In this document: positions 9,201 to 17,086 of the stretch, in pieces
Numbering within the stretch: the stretch's first letter is position 1
How the letters are laid out: every line of letters starts with the position of its first letter
NCBI GenBank assembly: GCA_964561105.1
Contig: CAZLOH010000026.1
Coordinates: forward strand, 9,724-73,723
DNA from: JADLHS01 sp964561105
GTDB taxonomy: Bacteria; Verrucomicrobiota; Verrucomicrobiia; Limisphaerales; JADLHS01
Reading direction: 5' to 3'
Length of the DNA stretch: 64,000 nucleotides
Made by a program: the position numbers and the translations under genes
The notes under the pieces: generated by a model
The model's input: the letters and a program-made list of their open reading frames with translations, nothing else
Databases searched by the model: none
Told to the model about the DNA's origin: nothing

Positions 9201-10619
9201 GAATACGAGTTGCAGGCCCAGGCCACGGACGATTCCGGCGCCACCTCGCTCACTGATCCGGTGACCATCAAAGTGGCCGCGTTGCCGCTCGTTCCGGTCG
9301 TGACCATCAAGGCCATAGACCCGGTCGCCGCCGAGCCGAATCCACTGTCGGCCAGCCCGGTGGTGAACGTGGCCACCTTCGAGGTTTCGCGCACGGGGAA
9401 ACTGGCTGAAGCGCTGACGGTGCTTTACCGTGTGAGCGGCACGGCATCAAACGGCGTGGATTACGTGGAATTGCCGGGCGAAGTCACCCTCCCCGCCAAC
9501 GCGGCGTCGGCGCTGATCACGGTCGTGCCGAACAGTGACGGCCTCAAAGAAGGGACGGAGACGGTCATCCTGGCGTTGATCCAACCGCCCTGCATCCTGG
9601 GCAACACCACCACGCCCGACTGCTATCTGGTCGGTCAGCCGGGGTGCGACATCGCTTGCATTCGCGACTGGGAGCAGCCGAACCGGCCGCCCACCGTGGC
9701 GCTGGTCAGTCCGGCGAACGGCTCGGTGTTTTGCGCACCGGTGGACTTGCGCTTGGTTGCGGCTGCCAGCGATGCGGACGGCTGGGTGACGAGCGTGGAG
9801 TTTTTTGACGGCAACACCAGCCTCGGCATCGTGCGCAACCCGGTAGCGATTCTCGATTCAAATCCGGTGCATCTGACCGGTTTGAACACCGATGTCCTCA
9901 CGGCCAATTCGCTGTGCCGTCCCTTCAGTCTCATCTGGTCCAATGTTCCGCCGGGTCTGCACAAATTGTCGGCCGTCGCAACGGACAACACCGGCGACAG
10001 CACGCGCTCCGATGCCATCGAAATCCAAGTGCGTCAGCCGAACACGGTGCCGCTGGTGCGCATCACGGCCCCGGATGCCCTGGCGCGGGAAGGCACGGAC
10101 AACACCGCCAGTTTCCTCATTCTGCGCGCGGGAGCCACGAACGGCCCGCTCACCGTGTTTTACAACATTTACGGCACGGCCTCCAACGGAGTGGATTATG
10201 TCACCATCCCGAGCGCGCTCACGATCCCGGCCGGCCAACACGGTGCGCGTCTCGTGATCACGCCGCTGGACGACACGCTGCCCGAGCGCATCGAGACCGT
10301 GCGGCTGGGTTTGATCCCGCCACCGTTCGGACCGATCACCTACGAGATCGGCCGGCCGGCCCGCGCCGGCGCGGTGATTCTGGACAATGACCAGCCCTGC
10401 CGCACACCTCAGTTGCTCGCCGATGGCTTGCACCTGCGGCTGCCAGTGTTCCCGGGCATGCCCTTCCGGCTCGAATCCTCCACCAACCTGGTGGATTGGG
10501 AAGTGGAAGCGTCCGATTACGCGGACGAGGACGGCGTCAGCATCGTGGAAGAAGCGGGCGATCATCCGCAGCGATACTTCCGTGTGGTGCCGGAATACGG
10601 CGAGCTGGGCACCGAATAG
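6246..10619 (+). CDS. large exported protein of alternating Calx-beta and Ig-like modules
   Basis: 1457 residues (an ATG at 6252 is equally possible). After a signal peptide (YLLLGVLGLGTKTFA) come six Calx-beta modules starting near residues 33, 289, 524, 762, 1015 and 1267, each with a core like SNGVDYVTIPSALTIPAG and an acidic DDxLVEGxE loop. They alternate with five Ig-like modules marked by LVxPxDGxVF, DGxVxxVEFFDG and SNVPPGxHxLTAVATD. The Asp/Glu loops predict Ca2+ binding. The C-terminal ~75 residues (PFRLESSTNLVDWEVE) are the tail seen on many exported proteins of this phylum. Probably a surface or adhesive protein; no catalytic domain is visible. Confidence 0.88.
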   Translation: MLMTTSSWRRIAAYLLLGVLGLGTKTFADNPPWPPSVAVVTLDPYAAEEGSDPATFLVVRIGPANAPLTVQYTLGGEAVNGEDYDTLSGQVTIPAGAYYAPVVVTPHDDFLVEGAESVVIALTQPPVVPPPYLVVWPGVAAAGIADNDREPTNQPPAVALVRPPDGALFDAGDDIPLVARADDRDGRVRTVEFFADGVSLGVVTNRPWLTPAAVWDSAEDPIFGLDSDLFPLPDLTTATGSDPGLFPGELFRFVWSNAPTGHHILTAVATDNDGDATKSATVSIEVLSTPPRTVVTIRATDPVASEPDSATDRLDTATFSIRRRGPTTDALRVFYRIGGSADNGVDYREISHSVVIPAGERRAEVLIAPLDDDLVEGAESVILSLVTPADSDDFPAAADCYDIGRSHTARAVIRDKDSPPNRPPLVRLVQPEDGDVFLSPADLRLTALARDFDGYVTTVEFFEGTNRLGIVTNHPVSSAICAPRFSLVWSNVPPGGYVLTAVATDNTGETTQSCPVEIKVVPRVYPPVVNITATDPVATEPGLVALFDSATFAITRTGDAATPLVVWYHIGGSADNGVDYQTIPNHVEIPAGKTSAEVMINPLDDLLVEGPETVVLKLVAPPFLTPTTPASTWWYRIGSNDLAGVVIRDNDIPPTNQPPRIAIVQPEDGDTFEAPANLQLVAVAKDPDGWVRTVEFFDGNLSLGVVTNRLSAGDPGGVWPDQFFRLPWANVPPGKHELTALATDIRGATATSPAIHIKVSPPAGPPVVTITATDPCASEGCWPDPWPIGVVQPFNLDPDPPLRPNTATFTVERGGSTSDELTVFYRLDGTASNGVDYEKLSGQVTIPSGQSRAQIVVVPIDDNLVEGTETVVASLEAIMCPAIYPPPPGCYTVGDPDQASALIFDNDLNYSPKAEIIHPANGDVFRPGSDIEIDVAARDPDGWVGRMEFFANHVKIGEQQINFIIAPPPGQPQRFSMIWSNVPAGEYELQAQATDDSGATSLTDPVTIKVAALPLVPVVTIKAIDPVAAEPNPLSASPVVNVATFEVSRTGKLAEALTVLYRVSGTASNGVDYVELPGEVTLPANAASALITVVPNSDGLKEGTETVILALIQPPCILGNTTTPDCYLVGQPGCDIACIRDWEQPNRPPTVALVSPANGSVFCAPVDLRLVAAASDADGWVTSVEFFDGNTSLGIVRNPVAILDSNPVHLTGLNTDVLTANSLCRPFSLIWSNVPPGLHKLSAVATDNTGDSTRSDAIEIQVRQPNTVPLVRITAPDALAREGTDNTASFLILRAGATNGPLTVFYNIYGTASNGVDYVTIPSALTIPAGQHGARLVITPLDDTLPERIETVRLGLIPPPFGPITYEIGRPARAGAVILDNDQPCRTPQLLADGLHLRLPVFPGMPFRLESSTNLVDWEVEASDYADEDGVSIVEEAGDHPQRYFRVVPEYGELGTE

Positions 10620-10645
10620 GCCGGGGAAACTCCTGATTGGCCACC

Positions 10646-10681
10646 ACCGCCGGTCGGACGGGCAGCCGTCCCACCGGCGGT
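10646..10681. terminator. strong hairpin between convergent genes
   Basis: ACCGCCGGT at 10646-10654 pairs with ACCGGCGGT at 10673-10681. Inside it GGACGG pairs with CCGTCC around a GCAG loop, giving about 15 bp with a single C-C mismatch. It lies just after the stop at 10619 and before the convergent GH16 gene ending at 10810. There is no good T-run on either side, so it may act as a bidirectional structural terminator rather than a classical intrinsic one. Confidence 0.5.
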
Positions 10682-10809
10682 TCGCTTTGGCGTCGCGCCC
10701 AATCCGCGCTTCGCAAATCCATTCGGCGAGCTATCCCAGCGCTTCGGCAACTGCTCTCGAAATCATTGCCGAAGTGTTGGCGTATTCGGAAGTGGAACTA
10801 CCAACAGCC

Positions 10810-11643
10810 TCAATTGCCACCGCCCGATGGCTCATTGGTGGTGGTCGTCCGGGCATAGACGCGCACATAGTCCACCATCATCCGTTGGGGAAAGATGGTT
10901 GAACGATCCGGGCTGCGCGGCCAATGGCCACCAACGGCCACGTTGAGCAGGAGAAATTGTGGTTGGGTGTAAACCCAGCGCTTGCCGCCGAGATCGGCTG
11001 GCGTCACCGTGAAGTAGGGTTGGTCGTCCATGAACCAACGGATGCGATTGGTTTCCCACTCGATCGCGTACACGTGAAAATCATCCGCGCACGCCACGCC
11101 ATCCGCCAGGCGGTGGCGACCACTGATCGCCTGGCTGCCGGAATAACCCGGCCCGTGAATCGTTCCATGCACCGTGGCAGGTTCCGATCCAATGTTCTCC
11201 ATGATGTCAATCTCGCCGCACTTCGGCCAGCCGACGGAACTGATGTTTGTGCCGAGCATCCAGAACGCGGGCCAGAGTCCCTGGCCGCGCGGAATCTTGA
11301 TGCGCGCTTCCATGCGTCCGCACGTCCACGCAGCCTTGTTCTGGGTCTTGAGGCGCGCGGAGGTATAGTTGGACCCGTGATAAGATTCCTGCCGCGCTTC
11401 AATGACCAGTTGGCCGCCTTCGATCCGGGCATTGTTCGTTCGGGCCGTGTAGTATTGGAGTTCGTGGTTGCCCCAGCCACCGCCGCCGGTTTCCAGTGTC
11501 CACTTGGAAGGATCAGGCGAAGATCCGTCGGGTTGGGTGAACTCGTCCGACCAGACCAACGTCCAGCCTTGTGCAAAGCCCGGCGACACCAGACCCGCAA
11601 GGCAGATCAGAAAAATGCCGAACCGAATTTGAAAATTGCTCAT
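10810..11643 (-). CDS. secreted glycoside hydrolase family 16 (beta-glucanase/laminarinase type)
   Basis: 277 residues with a signal peptide (FLICLAGLVSPGFAQ). The GH16 catalytic motif GEIDIMENIG is intact, with Glu144 as nucleophile, Asp146 and Glu149 as acid/base. Family features WSDEFTQPDG near the N-terminus, a WGNHELQYYT stretch and GLWPAFWMLG are all present, and the length fits a single catalytic domain with no carbohydrate-binding module. The DIME form of the motif and the sequence resemble endo-1,3(4)-beta-glucanases. It should cleave laminarin-like or mixed-linkage beta-glucan outside the cytoplasm. It is transcribed divergently from the M16 peptidase genes. Confidence 0.92.
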   Translation of the reverse strand: MSNFQIRFGIFLICLAGLVSPGFAQGWTLVWSDEFTQPDGSSPDPSKWTLETGGGGWGNHELQYYTARTNNARIEGGQLVIEARQESYHGSNYTSARLKTQNKAAWTCGRMEARIKIPRGQGLWPAFWMLGTNISSVGWPKCGEIDIMENIGSEPATVHGTIHGPGYSGSQAISGRHRLADGVACADDFHVYAIEWETNRIRWFMDDQPYFTVTPADLGGKRWVYTQPQFLLLNVAVGGHWPRSPDRSTIFPQRMMVDYVRVYARTTTTNEPSGGGN

Positions 11644-11796
11644 AAAAAACTCCGGTTCGTCCCAGCGGCGATGCGCGGATCCGCCTGGTGACGTGATTCA
11701 TCGTTCCGTGTAACTGGCTGGCAGGCCCGGTGCGAGTTCTTTTTTGACAATCGCTCGCGGCGAACAAGGCAAAGCCGCGCGTTCCGGCTCATTCAC

Positions 11797-11838
11797 GCCG
11801 CCCGCTGTTACGCGGGCGGCGTTCTCGCAGTGCGAGAA
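11797..11838. promoter_or_regulatory. two adjacent perfect palindromes in a divergent promoter region
   Basis: GCCGCCCGC (11797-11805) pairs perfectly with GCGGGCGGC (11812-11820) around a 6-nt loop. Immediately after, TTCTCGCA (11822-11829) and TGCGAGAA (11831-11838) form an 8-bp palindrome with a one-base centre. Both lie in the 294-bp (start at 11938) to 333-bp (ATG at 11977) region between divergent GH16 and M16 genes. The second looks like an operator for a dimeric regulator; the first could be a hairpin of a repeat element. No promoter boxes are convincing. Confidence 0.4.
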
Positions 11839-11976
11839 ATTCCATCCCACACCGGCATCCTTCAAGTTGCCCCTACGGTCGAGTTCTCGAACTGCCGACA
11901 TTTTTTAACTGACGCTTGAACGTGGCCCGATTAGGGTTTGTCCGATTTGCATGACAAACCGATGCCCGAATCGCCT

Positions 11977-13515
11977 ATGCGCCCCCTGAAAATTCTTCCG
12001 CTGTTGTGCGCCGCGCTCTGTTGCACGACGCCGTCATTATTCGCCCAAAAAGTGCCCGTCGTCGAGCAGACCCTCTCCAACGGGATGAAACTGCTGCTGG
12101 TCGAGCGGCATGATGATCCTTCCGTGGCGGGCGGCTGGGTGGCGCACGTTGGCAGTTCCAACGAGCGGCCGGGCATCACCGGCATTGCGCATCTGTTCGA
12201 GCACATGATGTTCAAGGGCACGCCCACCATCGGCACCACCAATTACCAGCGCGATCTCGAGATCATTGCCGCGCAGGAAAAAATCCGCGACCAGATGCGA
12301 ACCGAGGACGCGAAGATGCGCGCGGAACTGCGCGCCGGTCAGATTGACGATCTGACCAAGCCGGAGAACAAGACGGCGCGTTACAAGGAACTGGAGATTG
12401 AGTTCAACCAACTGGTCGCCGAGCAGCGCCAGATCCTGGTGAAGAATGAATTCGACAAGATTTACCGGTCGAACGGCGGCTCGGGCATGAACGCCTTTAC
12501 CACCGAGGATATGACCGGATATTTCATCCAGGTGCCGGCGAACAAGCTGGAACTCTGGATGTGGATGGAGTCCGAACGGCTGTTGCACCCGGTCTTCCGC
12601 GAGTTTTATTCCGAGCGCGATGTGGTCTTCGAGGAGCGCCGGATGCGCACCGACTCCACTCCATTGGGCAAGTTTGCCGAGGAGTTCAATGCCATGTTCT
12701 GGGAGTCCAGCCCGTATTCCTGGCCGGTCGTCGGGTGGCCCTCGGACATTCCGTCCATCTCGAAGGCGGAGGCCGACGCCTTTTACGCGACTTACTATGC
12801 GCCGCAGAACATCACGCTGATCCTGGTTGGCGATTTCAATTCCAAGCACGCCGCCGCGTGGTGCGAGAAATACTTTGGCCGGATCCCGCGCGGAAAGAAG
12901 GATGCGCCGGACGTCGTCACGCTCGAGGTCAAACAGGTGGCCGAGAAGCGCATGAACGCCGAGGCGGAGACCAATCCGCAGGTGGACATCCTCTGGCACA
13001 CGGTGCCGTTTGGGCACAAGGATTCCTACGCGCTGGAGATTCTCGGCAACCTGCTCGCGACACGCACGGGCCGGTTATACAAAGGGCTGGTGTTGACCAA
13101 CGAAGTAGCCACCGATGTCTGGGCGAACCAGACCTCGCAGAAATGGGCGGGCTATTTCAATGCGGGCGGCGAAGCCAAGGACGGGCGCACGCCCGGGGAA
13201 GTCGAGCGCGGCATTTACACGGAGATCGAAAAAATTCAACACGAGGAAGTGCCCGCCGAGGAATTGCAGAAGGTGAAGAACAACGTCGCCGCCGCCGAAT
13301 ACCGCCGGTTGAATTCCAACATGAACATTCTGATGCACCTCATCAACAACGAAGGTGAGGGCAACTGGCGCGAGATCAATGATGCCGGCCCCAAACTCCA
13401 GGCCGTGACCGCCGCCGATGTGCAGCGCGTGGCCCGCGAATACTTCACCCCGGACAACCGCTCCGTGGCCATTTACACCCGCAAGACCGACACCGCCAAA
13501 CCCAGCAAATCATGA
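11977..13515 (+). CDS. M16 family zinc peptidase (active subunit type)
   Basis: 512 residues from the ATG at 11977; an in-frame ATG at 11962 is possible. A signal peptide (LKILPLLCAALCC...LFAQ) makes it periplasmic. The inverted zinc motif HLFEH is intact (His72, Glu75, His76), and ERDVVFEERRM downstream probably supplies the third ligand. The length fits bacterial M16B peptidases. An extra charged helical stretch (about residues 90-150) follows the zinc motif. Its stop overlaps the start of a second M16-like gene (ATGA at 13512-13515), so the two products probably form a heterodimer of catalytic and non-catalytic subunits. Confidence 0.92.
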   Translation: MRPLKILPLLCAALCCTTPSLFAQKVPVVEQTLSNGMKLLLVERHDDPSVAGGWVAHVGSSNERPGITGIAHLFEHMMFKGTPTIGTTNYQRDLEIIAAQEKIRDQMRTEDAKMRAELRAGQIDDLTKPENKTARYKELEIEFNQLVAEQRQILVKNEFDKIYRSNGGSGMNAFTTEDMTGYFIQVPANKLELWMWMESERLLHPVFREFYSERDVVFEERRMRTDSTPLGKFAEEFNAMFWESSPYSWPVVGWPSDIPSISKAEADAFYATYYAPQNITLILVGDFNSKHAAAWCEKYFGRIPRGKKDAPDVVTLEVKQVAEKRMNAEAETNPQVDILWHTVPFGHKDSYALEILGNLLATRTGRLYKGLVLTNEVATDVWANQTSQKWAGYFNAGGEAKDGRTPGEVERGIYTEIEKIQHEEVPAEELQKVKNNVAAAEYRRLNSNMNILMHLINNEGEGNWREINDAGPKLQAVTAADVQRVAREYFTPDNRSVAIYTRKTDTAKPSKS

Positions 13516-15077
13516 AGCGCCCATCCCTCCAGTTCTGCCTTGTGCTGACCGTGTGTGCCGGCTTGTTCACGGCGTGTCAGTTGCGCCAAGCGAACAGCAG
13601 CGGCAAGACCTCCACGGCCGCCGCCCCGTCGGCCAAAGGCATTCCCTCGCGTCCAGAAAAACTGTCCTATCCGCCACTGACCTTCCATCCGCCCAAGGCC
13701 GGGACGTACCGGGTGCCGTTGAAAAGTGGAGCGGTGGCCTATGTCGTTCCGGATCACGAACTGCCACTCGTCAATCTCTCCATTCTCATTCACACGGGAG
13801 ACTGGGTTGAACCGGTCGGCAAGGAAGGCTTGACCGACCTGTGCGGCTCGCTCCTCACGAGCGCGGGCACGGAATCCCGCACCGCCCAGGAATTGGAGGA
13901 ACGCCTGGCCTTCCTCGCGGCGCGACTGGGCTCCAGCATTTCGGGCGCGCAAGGCTCCGTGAGCTTGAATCTGCTGTCCAAGGACCTCGACGAGGGGCTG
14001 ACGATCCTCCGCGAAGTGCTCACCAAGCCGCGTTTCCAGCAGGACCGGATTGATCTGCAAAAGCAGCAGTTGCTCCAGTCCATGAAGCAGCGCAACGACA
14101 GTTCGTCCACCATTGAACAGATGGATTCCGGCTTCCTGGCCTACGGCGAACATTTCTGGGACAACCGCTACGCCACGGAAGCTTCGGTCAAATCCATCAC
14201 CCGCGATGATCTGCTCGCGTTTCATCGGCGCTGGTTTTTTCCGTCGAACTTTGTTCTGGCCGTCAGCGGTGATTTTGACCGCGACACCATGGTGAAGAAA
14301 CTGGATGGACTGTTCGCCGACTGGCCGTGGACCGATCAACCGCCGCCCGTGATTCCCACCAACATCACCATGGCCGCCGCCGGGGTTTATCTGGTGAACA
14401 AGGACGTCAACCAGGGGCGCGTCGCCATGATGCTCCCCGGGATCATGCGCGATGATCCGGATTATTTTCCCATCATCATCATGAACGACATTCTCGGTGG
14501 CGGGGGCTTCACGTCCCGCATTGTGAACCGCGTGCGTTCGGACGAGGGCCTGGCGTATTCGGCGTATTCCAGTTTTCCCGGCGGCGTCTATTTCCCCTAC
14601 GCCTTCACGGCGGGTTTCCAGTCCAAATCCCGCACCGTGGCCTATGCCGCGTCCATCGTGATCGAGGAAATGAAACGCATCGCCGCCGAACCGGTGAGCG
14701 CCGAGGAACTGGAGAACTCCAAGAAGGGATTCATTGACCGGTTGCCGCGCAGCTTCGCGTCGAAATCCCAGGTGGCCGGCGTGCTGGCCGGCGACGAGTT
14801 CACGGGCCGTTACGCCACGCAACCGGACTACTGGCAGCAGGTGGTGACTCGCCTCAGCGCCGTCACCCGGGCGGATGTGCAGCGCGTGGCAAAGAAGTAT
14901 CTCGATCCCCAACGGCTCGTGATGTTGGTGGTGGGGCAGAAGGAGGACATCCTCAAAGGCTACCCGGCGCATCCGGTCAAACTCAATGAACTGGGCCTGG
15001 GAAACGTGAACGAACTGCCGTTGCGCGATCCGCTCACCCTGAAACCGATGCCGCTGGATGCGACGCCCGGCAAGTAG
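13512..15077 (+). CDS. M16-like protein lacking the zinc motif, probable lipoprotein
   Basis: 521 residues. The N-terminus (LTVCAGLFTAC) ends in a probable lipobox, suggesting a lipid anchor. M16 fold features are clear: VPLKSGAVAYVV, a glycine-rich GGGGFTSRIVNRVR and SYSAYSSFPG-like C-terminal-domain segment near 14500-14580, and ELENSKKGFIDRLP. The position of the HxxEH motif is occupied by EGLTDLCGSLL, so no zinc site exists. In characterised M16B pairs the zinc-less partner helps bind substrate. The 4-bp overlap with the upstream gene supports a stoichiometric complex. Confidence 0.9.
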   Translation: MKRPSLQFCLVLTVCAGLFTACQLRQANSSGKTSTAAAPSAKGIPSRPEKLSYPPLTFHPPKAGTYRVPLKSGAVAYVVPDHELPLVNLSILIHTGDWVEPVGKEGLTDLCGSLLTSAGTESRTAQELEERLAFLAARLGSSISGAQGSVSLNLLSKDLDEGLTILREVLTKPRFQQDRIDLQKQQLLQSMKQRNDSSSTIEQMDSGFLAYGEHFWDNRYATEASVKSITRDDLLAFHRRWFFPSNFVLAVSGDFDRDTMVKKLDGLFADWPWTDQPPPVIPTNITMAAAGVYLVNKDVNQGRVAMMLPGIMRDDPDYFPIIIMNDILGGGGFTSRIVNRVRSDEGLAYSAYSSFPGGVYFPYAFTAGFQSKSRTVAYAASIVIEEMKRIAAEPVSAEELENSKKGFIDRLPRSFASKSQVAGVLAGDEFTGRYATQPDYWQQVVTRLSAVTRADVQRVAKKYLDPQRLVMLVVGQKEDILKGYPAHPVKLNELGLGNVNELPLRDPLTLKPMPLDATPGK

Positions 15078-16040
15078 TGGCAGGCCGCTTCGGATGCCCC
15101 CGGCGCTTACGCCGCTCGACTCGTCCTGAACGCATCGCGAGCGCGCCCGGAACGCCGGTCTCCGACTCGGCTCATAGCCGGTAGCCGGTAGCCGCCGAGG
15201 TGACGAGGCGGATCGTGACGTCACCCTCACCGCGTTCCATTCCTCCACTCAATCCCAAGCCCAAACGCACAAAAGCCGGAATCAATCCGAAATCCGAATC
15301 CCCGAAACCCGAAGGAAGCCCGAACTCCGAAATCCGAAACCGTTCACGGCGACGACGGAAATGGTTCGGCCACGCTACCGATCAAAGCTCGCCTCTTCGG
15401 TCTTCGGCCATCGGTCTTCGGATTTCTTTCGGTCTTCGGATTTCGTCCTTCGGAATGCGCGCCTCGGTGGGGCGAGCGTCCTCGCGAGCCGCACTGGGAG
15501 CGCCGTCGTCTCGACGGCAAGTAACCTGGTTGTTGCCACGTCGCCGGCTCCCGGGAGGAACACGTTCCACCCGTGTCCCATTCTCCACGCGATAAATCCG
15601 AAATCCGAATCCCCGAATCCCGAAAGAAGCCCGAGTTCCGAAATCCGAAACCGCTCACGGCGACGACGAAAATGGTTCGGCCACGCTGCCGATCAAGGCT
15701 CGTCCTTCGGACTTCTTTCGGATTTCGGTCTTCGTCCTTCGGATTTCACGCCCCCCACACTCCACCGACCGCCTCGGCAACTTGAAACTTTCAACCTGCA
15801 ACTTGAAACTCCCCTTCCGGTGGGGCGAGCGTCCCCGCGAGCCGCCCCTGGGAGCGCCGTCGTCTCGACGGCAAGTTGCCTGGCCGTTGCCGCCCCGCCG
15901 GCGGGACGCCAGCGCTCCCGGGAGGAACGCGTTCTATTCCTCCACTCAATCCCAAGCCCAAACTCACAAGAGCCGAAATCAATCCGAAATCCGAATCCCC
16001 GAATCCCGAAAGAAGCCCGGATTCCGAAATCCGAAACCGT
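15078..16040. repeat. degenerate interspersed repeat region, no gene
   Basis: About 960 bp with no credible gene. A block starting TCCGAAATCCGAATCCCCGA and ending about GGAAATGGTTCGGCCA occurs three times (near 15288-15376, 15597-15684 and 15985-16070). A flanking TTCCTCCACTCAATCCCAAG block occurs twice (15240 and 15940). GGGGCGAGCGTCC(C/T)CGCGAGCCGC followed by a GGGAGCGCCGTCGTCTCGAC palindrome occurs twice (15468 and 15821). Long open frames exist in several phases because of the repeats but have no protein-like features. The third copy of the first block cuts into the integrase fragment at 16041-16070. Confidence 0.7.
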
Positions 16041-16594
16041 TCACGGCGACGACGGAAATGGTTCGGCCAGACTCACTGCCAAAGTGGTGACACGATCTTT
16101 CCCGCCTTTTCCTCCGCGCACCGCCACCGACAACCTTTTGAAATCAAGATCCTTCACTCGCAGCCGCAACACCTCCAGCAACCGCAACCCGCTCCCGTAA
16201 ATCAACTTTACCACCAACTGCGGCGACCCGCTCAACAAGGCCATCACCCGCCGCGCTTCCTCCGGCGACAATACCTCCGGCACCCGCGGTGGACGCTCGG
16301 CCCGCACCGCATCCACCCCTTCCAACCGCTGTTCCAACACCCGTTCATAGAGAAACAATAGCGCCTGCAAAGCCTGGTTTTGGGTCGAAGGCGACATATT
16401 CCCGCGCACGGCCAGATCGATCAAAAACGCTTCCACCTTCGCTTTGCCCCCGGCCAGGTCCGCCCGCGACTTCATCCCATGAAATTTGACGTAACGCCGC
16501 ACCCAGTCGCAATACGCCTTTTCCGTGCGGACGGCGTAGCGGTGCAGCCGTAACACCCCGCGCATCTGGTCCAGTCATTTCGGGGATTGATCAT
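16041..16594 (-). pseudogene. intI: integron integrase (IntI-type tyrosine recombinase), broken at both ends
   Basis: The frame from the ATG at 16565 gives about 165 recognisable residues: the IntI N-terminal segment (YAVRTEKAYCDWVRRYVKFH), NMSPSTQNQALQALLFLYER, and the box I arginine in YGSGLRLLEVLRLRVKD followed by GGKGGKDR. The second half, with the HxxR and Tyr residues, is missing; the frame ends inside a repeat copy. In frame before 16565 are CTG GAC CAG, the LDQ usually seen at the IntI start, and then a stop. An ATG at 16594 (MINPRN) lies in another phase, so a one-base deletion near 16575 probably broke the true start. It is transcribed away from the cassettes, the normal integron layout. 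It cannot be active. Confidence 0.82.
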
Positions 16595-16651
16595 CAGATT
16601 GTGATCTCATACGATCAGCCCATGAACACAACGGTTCATCGGGACGATTTC

Positions 16652-16713
16652 CTTGTTACCCGCCTATTATCCGATAACAAGAAAATTCTTCCTGGCTAAT
16701 AACCTTGTTCGGC
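16652..16713 (+). other. probable attI recombination site of the integron
   Basis: CTTGTTA (16652-16658), TAACAAG (16675-16681) and CTTGTTC (16704-16710) are three related core-like boxes, the last two inverted to each other as in an integrase-binding simple site. The last continues into GTTCGGC (16707-16713), which is both the expected crossover box (cut between G16707 and T16708) and the exact complement of the GCCGAAC box that opens the following attC. It lies about 110 bp from the integrase start, a normal distance. Confidence 0.6.
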
Positions 16714-17080
16714 GATAGCACGACCATGACGATTCGCAGGTCAGGTGCATACGGAGTCGCAGGTGCAGTGGTGCTGCTTGCGACGATGTTCCTGCCGATG
16801 TCCATGCCCGATTGGTATTGGATGTCAGCACTCTCCCTCATCGCGGTCTTGACCGGGCTGGCGCTGTTCTTCAACGCCCGCGAGAGAAAGGCAGGCCAGA
16901 CACACAGGAGCGTGGGATTCTTTGCTCTCATTGTTCTGGTGCTGATCTTCGCCGTATTGACTATTCTACCGGCTGTCTGGATATGGTGAGATCGCCGAAC
17001 AAACCGGCTGCACCGAACGCCGGGATCGCGACTCTGTTGACAGTCGAACATCGTTGGCCCGGCGTCGGTGAGCCGGGACG
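16708..17080 (+). mobile_element. integron gene cassette 1
   Basis: A 373-bp unit bounded by G/TTCGGC at 16707-16713 and G/TTCGCC at 17080-17086. It carries one small gene (16726-16989) that begins 18 bp from the left end, and its attC starts 4 bp after the stop codon, the compact layout typical of integron cassettes. The left boundary box GTTCGGC is exactly complementary to this cassette's own R'' box GCCGAAC, as expected if the cassette once existed as a circle with a complete attC. Confidence 0.78.
16726..16989 (+). CDS. small integral membrane protein, cassette-borne, unknown
   Basis: 87 residues starting at the ATG at 16726. Three hydrophobic segments are evident: VAGAVVLLATMFLPM, YWMSALSLIAVLTGLALFF and VGFFALIVLVLIFAVLTILP, separated by a basic loop (NARERKAGQTHR). 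I do not recognise the family; small membrane proteins of unknown role are common cassette cargo. The gene fills almost all of cassette 1 and would depend on a promoter in or before attI. Confidence 0.7.
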   Translation: MTIRRSGAYGVAGAVVLLATMFLPMSMPDWYWMSALSLIAVLTGLALFFNARERKAGQTHRSVGFFALIVLVLIFAVLTILPAVWIW

Positions 17081-17086
17081 TTCGCC
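16994..17086 (+). other. attC recombination site of cassette 1
   Basis: R'' GCCGAAC (16994-17000), spacer AAA, then three blocks CCGGCT (17004-17009), CACCGA (17011-17016) and CGCCGGG (17018-17024). On the other arm CCCGGCG (17058-17064), TCGGTG (17065-17070) and AGCCGG (17071-17076) pair with them in order, followed by GAC and R' GTTCGCC (17080-17086). G17010 and A17017 have no partner and are extrahelical, the strand-marking hallmark of attC. The apical part (17025-17057) can form a further CGACT/AGTCG hairpin. The 93-nt length is typical. Confidence 0.85.

Noticed and set aside
15200..16200. Several overlapping open frames of 60-280 codons on both strands
   Set aside because: They arise from the repeats and have Arg/Ser/Pro-rich products with no protein-like features; the same peptides recur wherever the repeat does.
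16594..16640. LexA box for the integrase in ATGAACACAACGGTTCAT (16622-16639)
   Set aside because: The dyad is GAAC-N6-GTTC, inverted relative to the known TGTTC-N4-GAACA type boxes, so SOS control is not supported.
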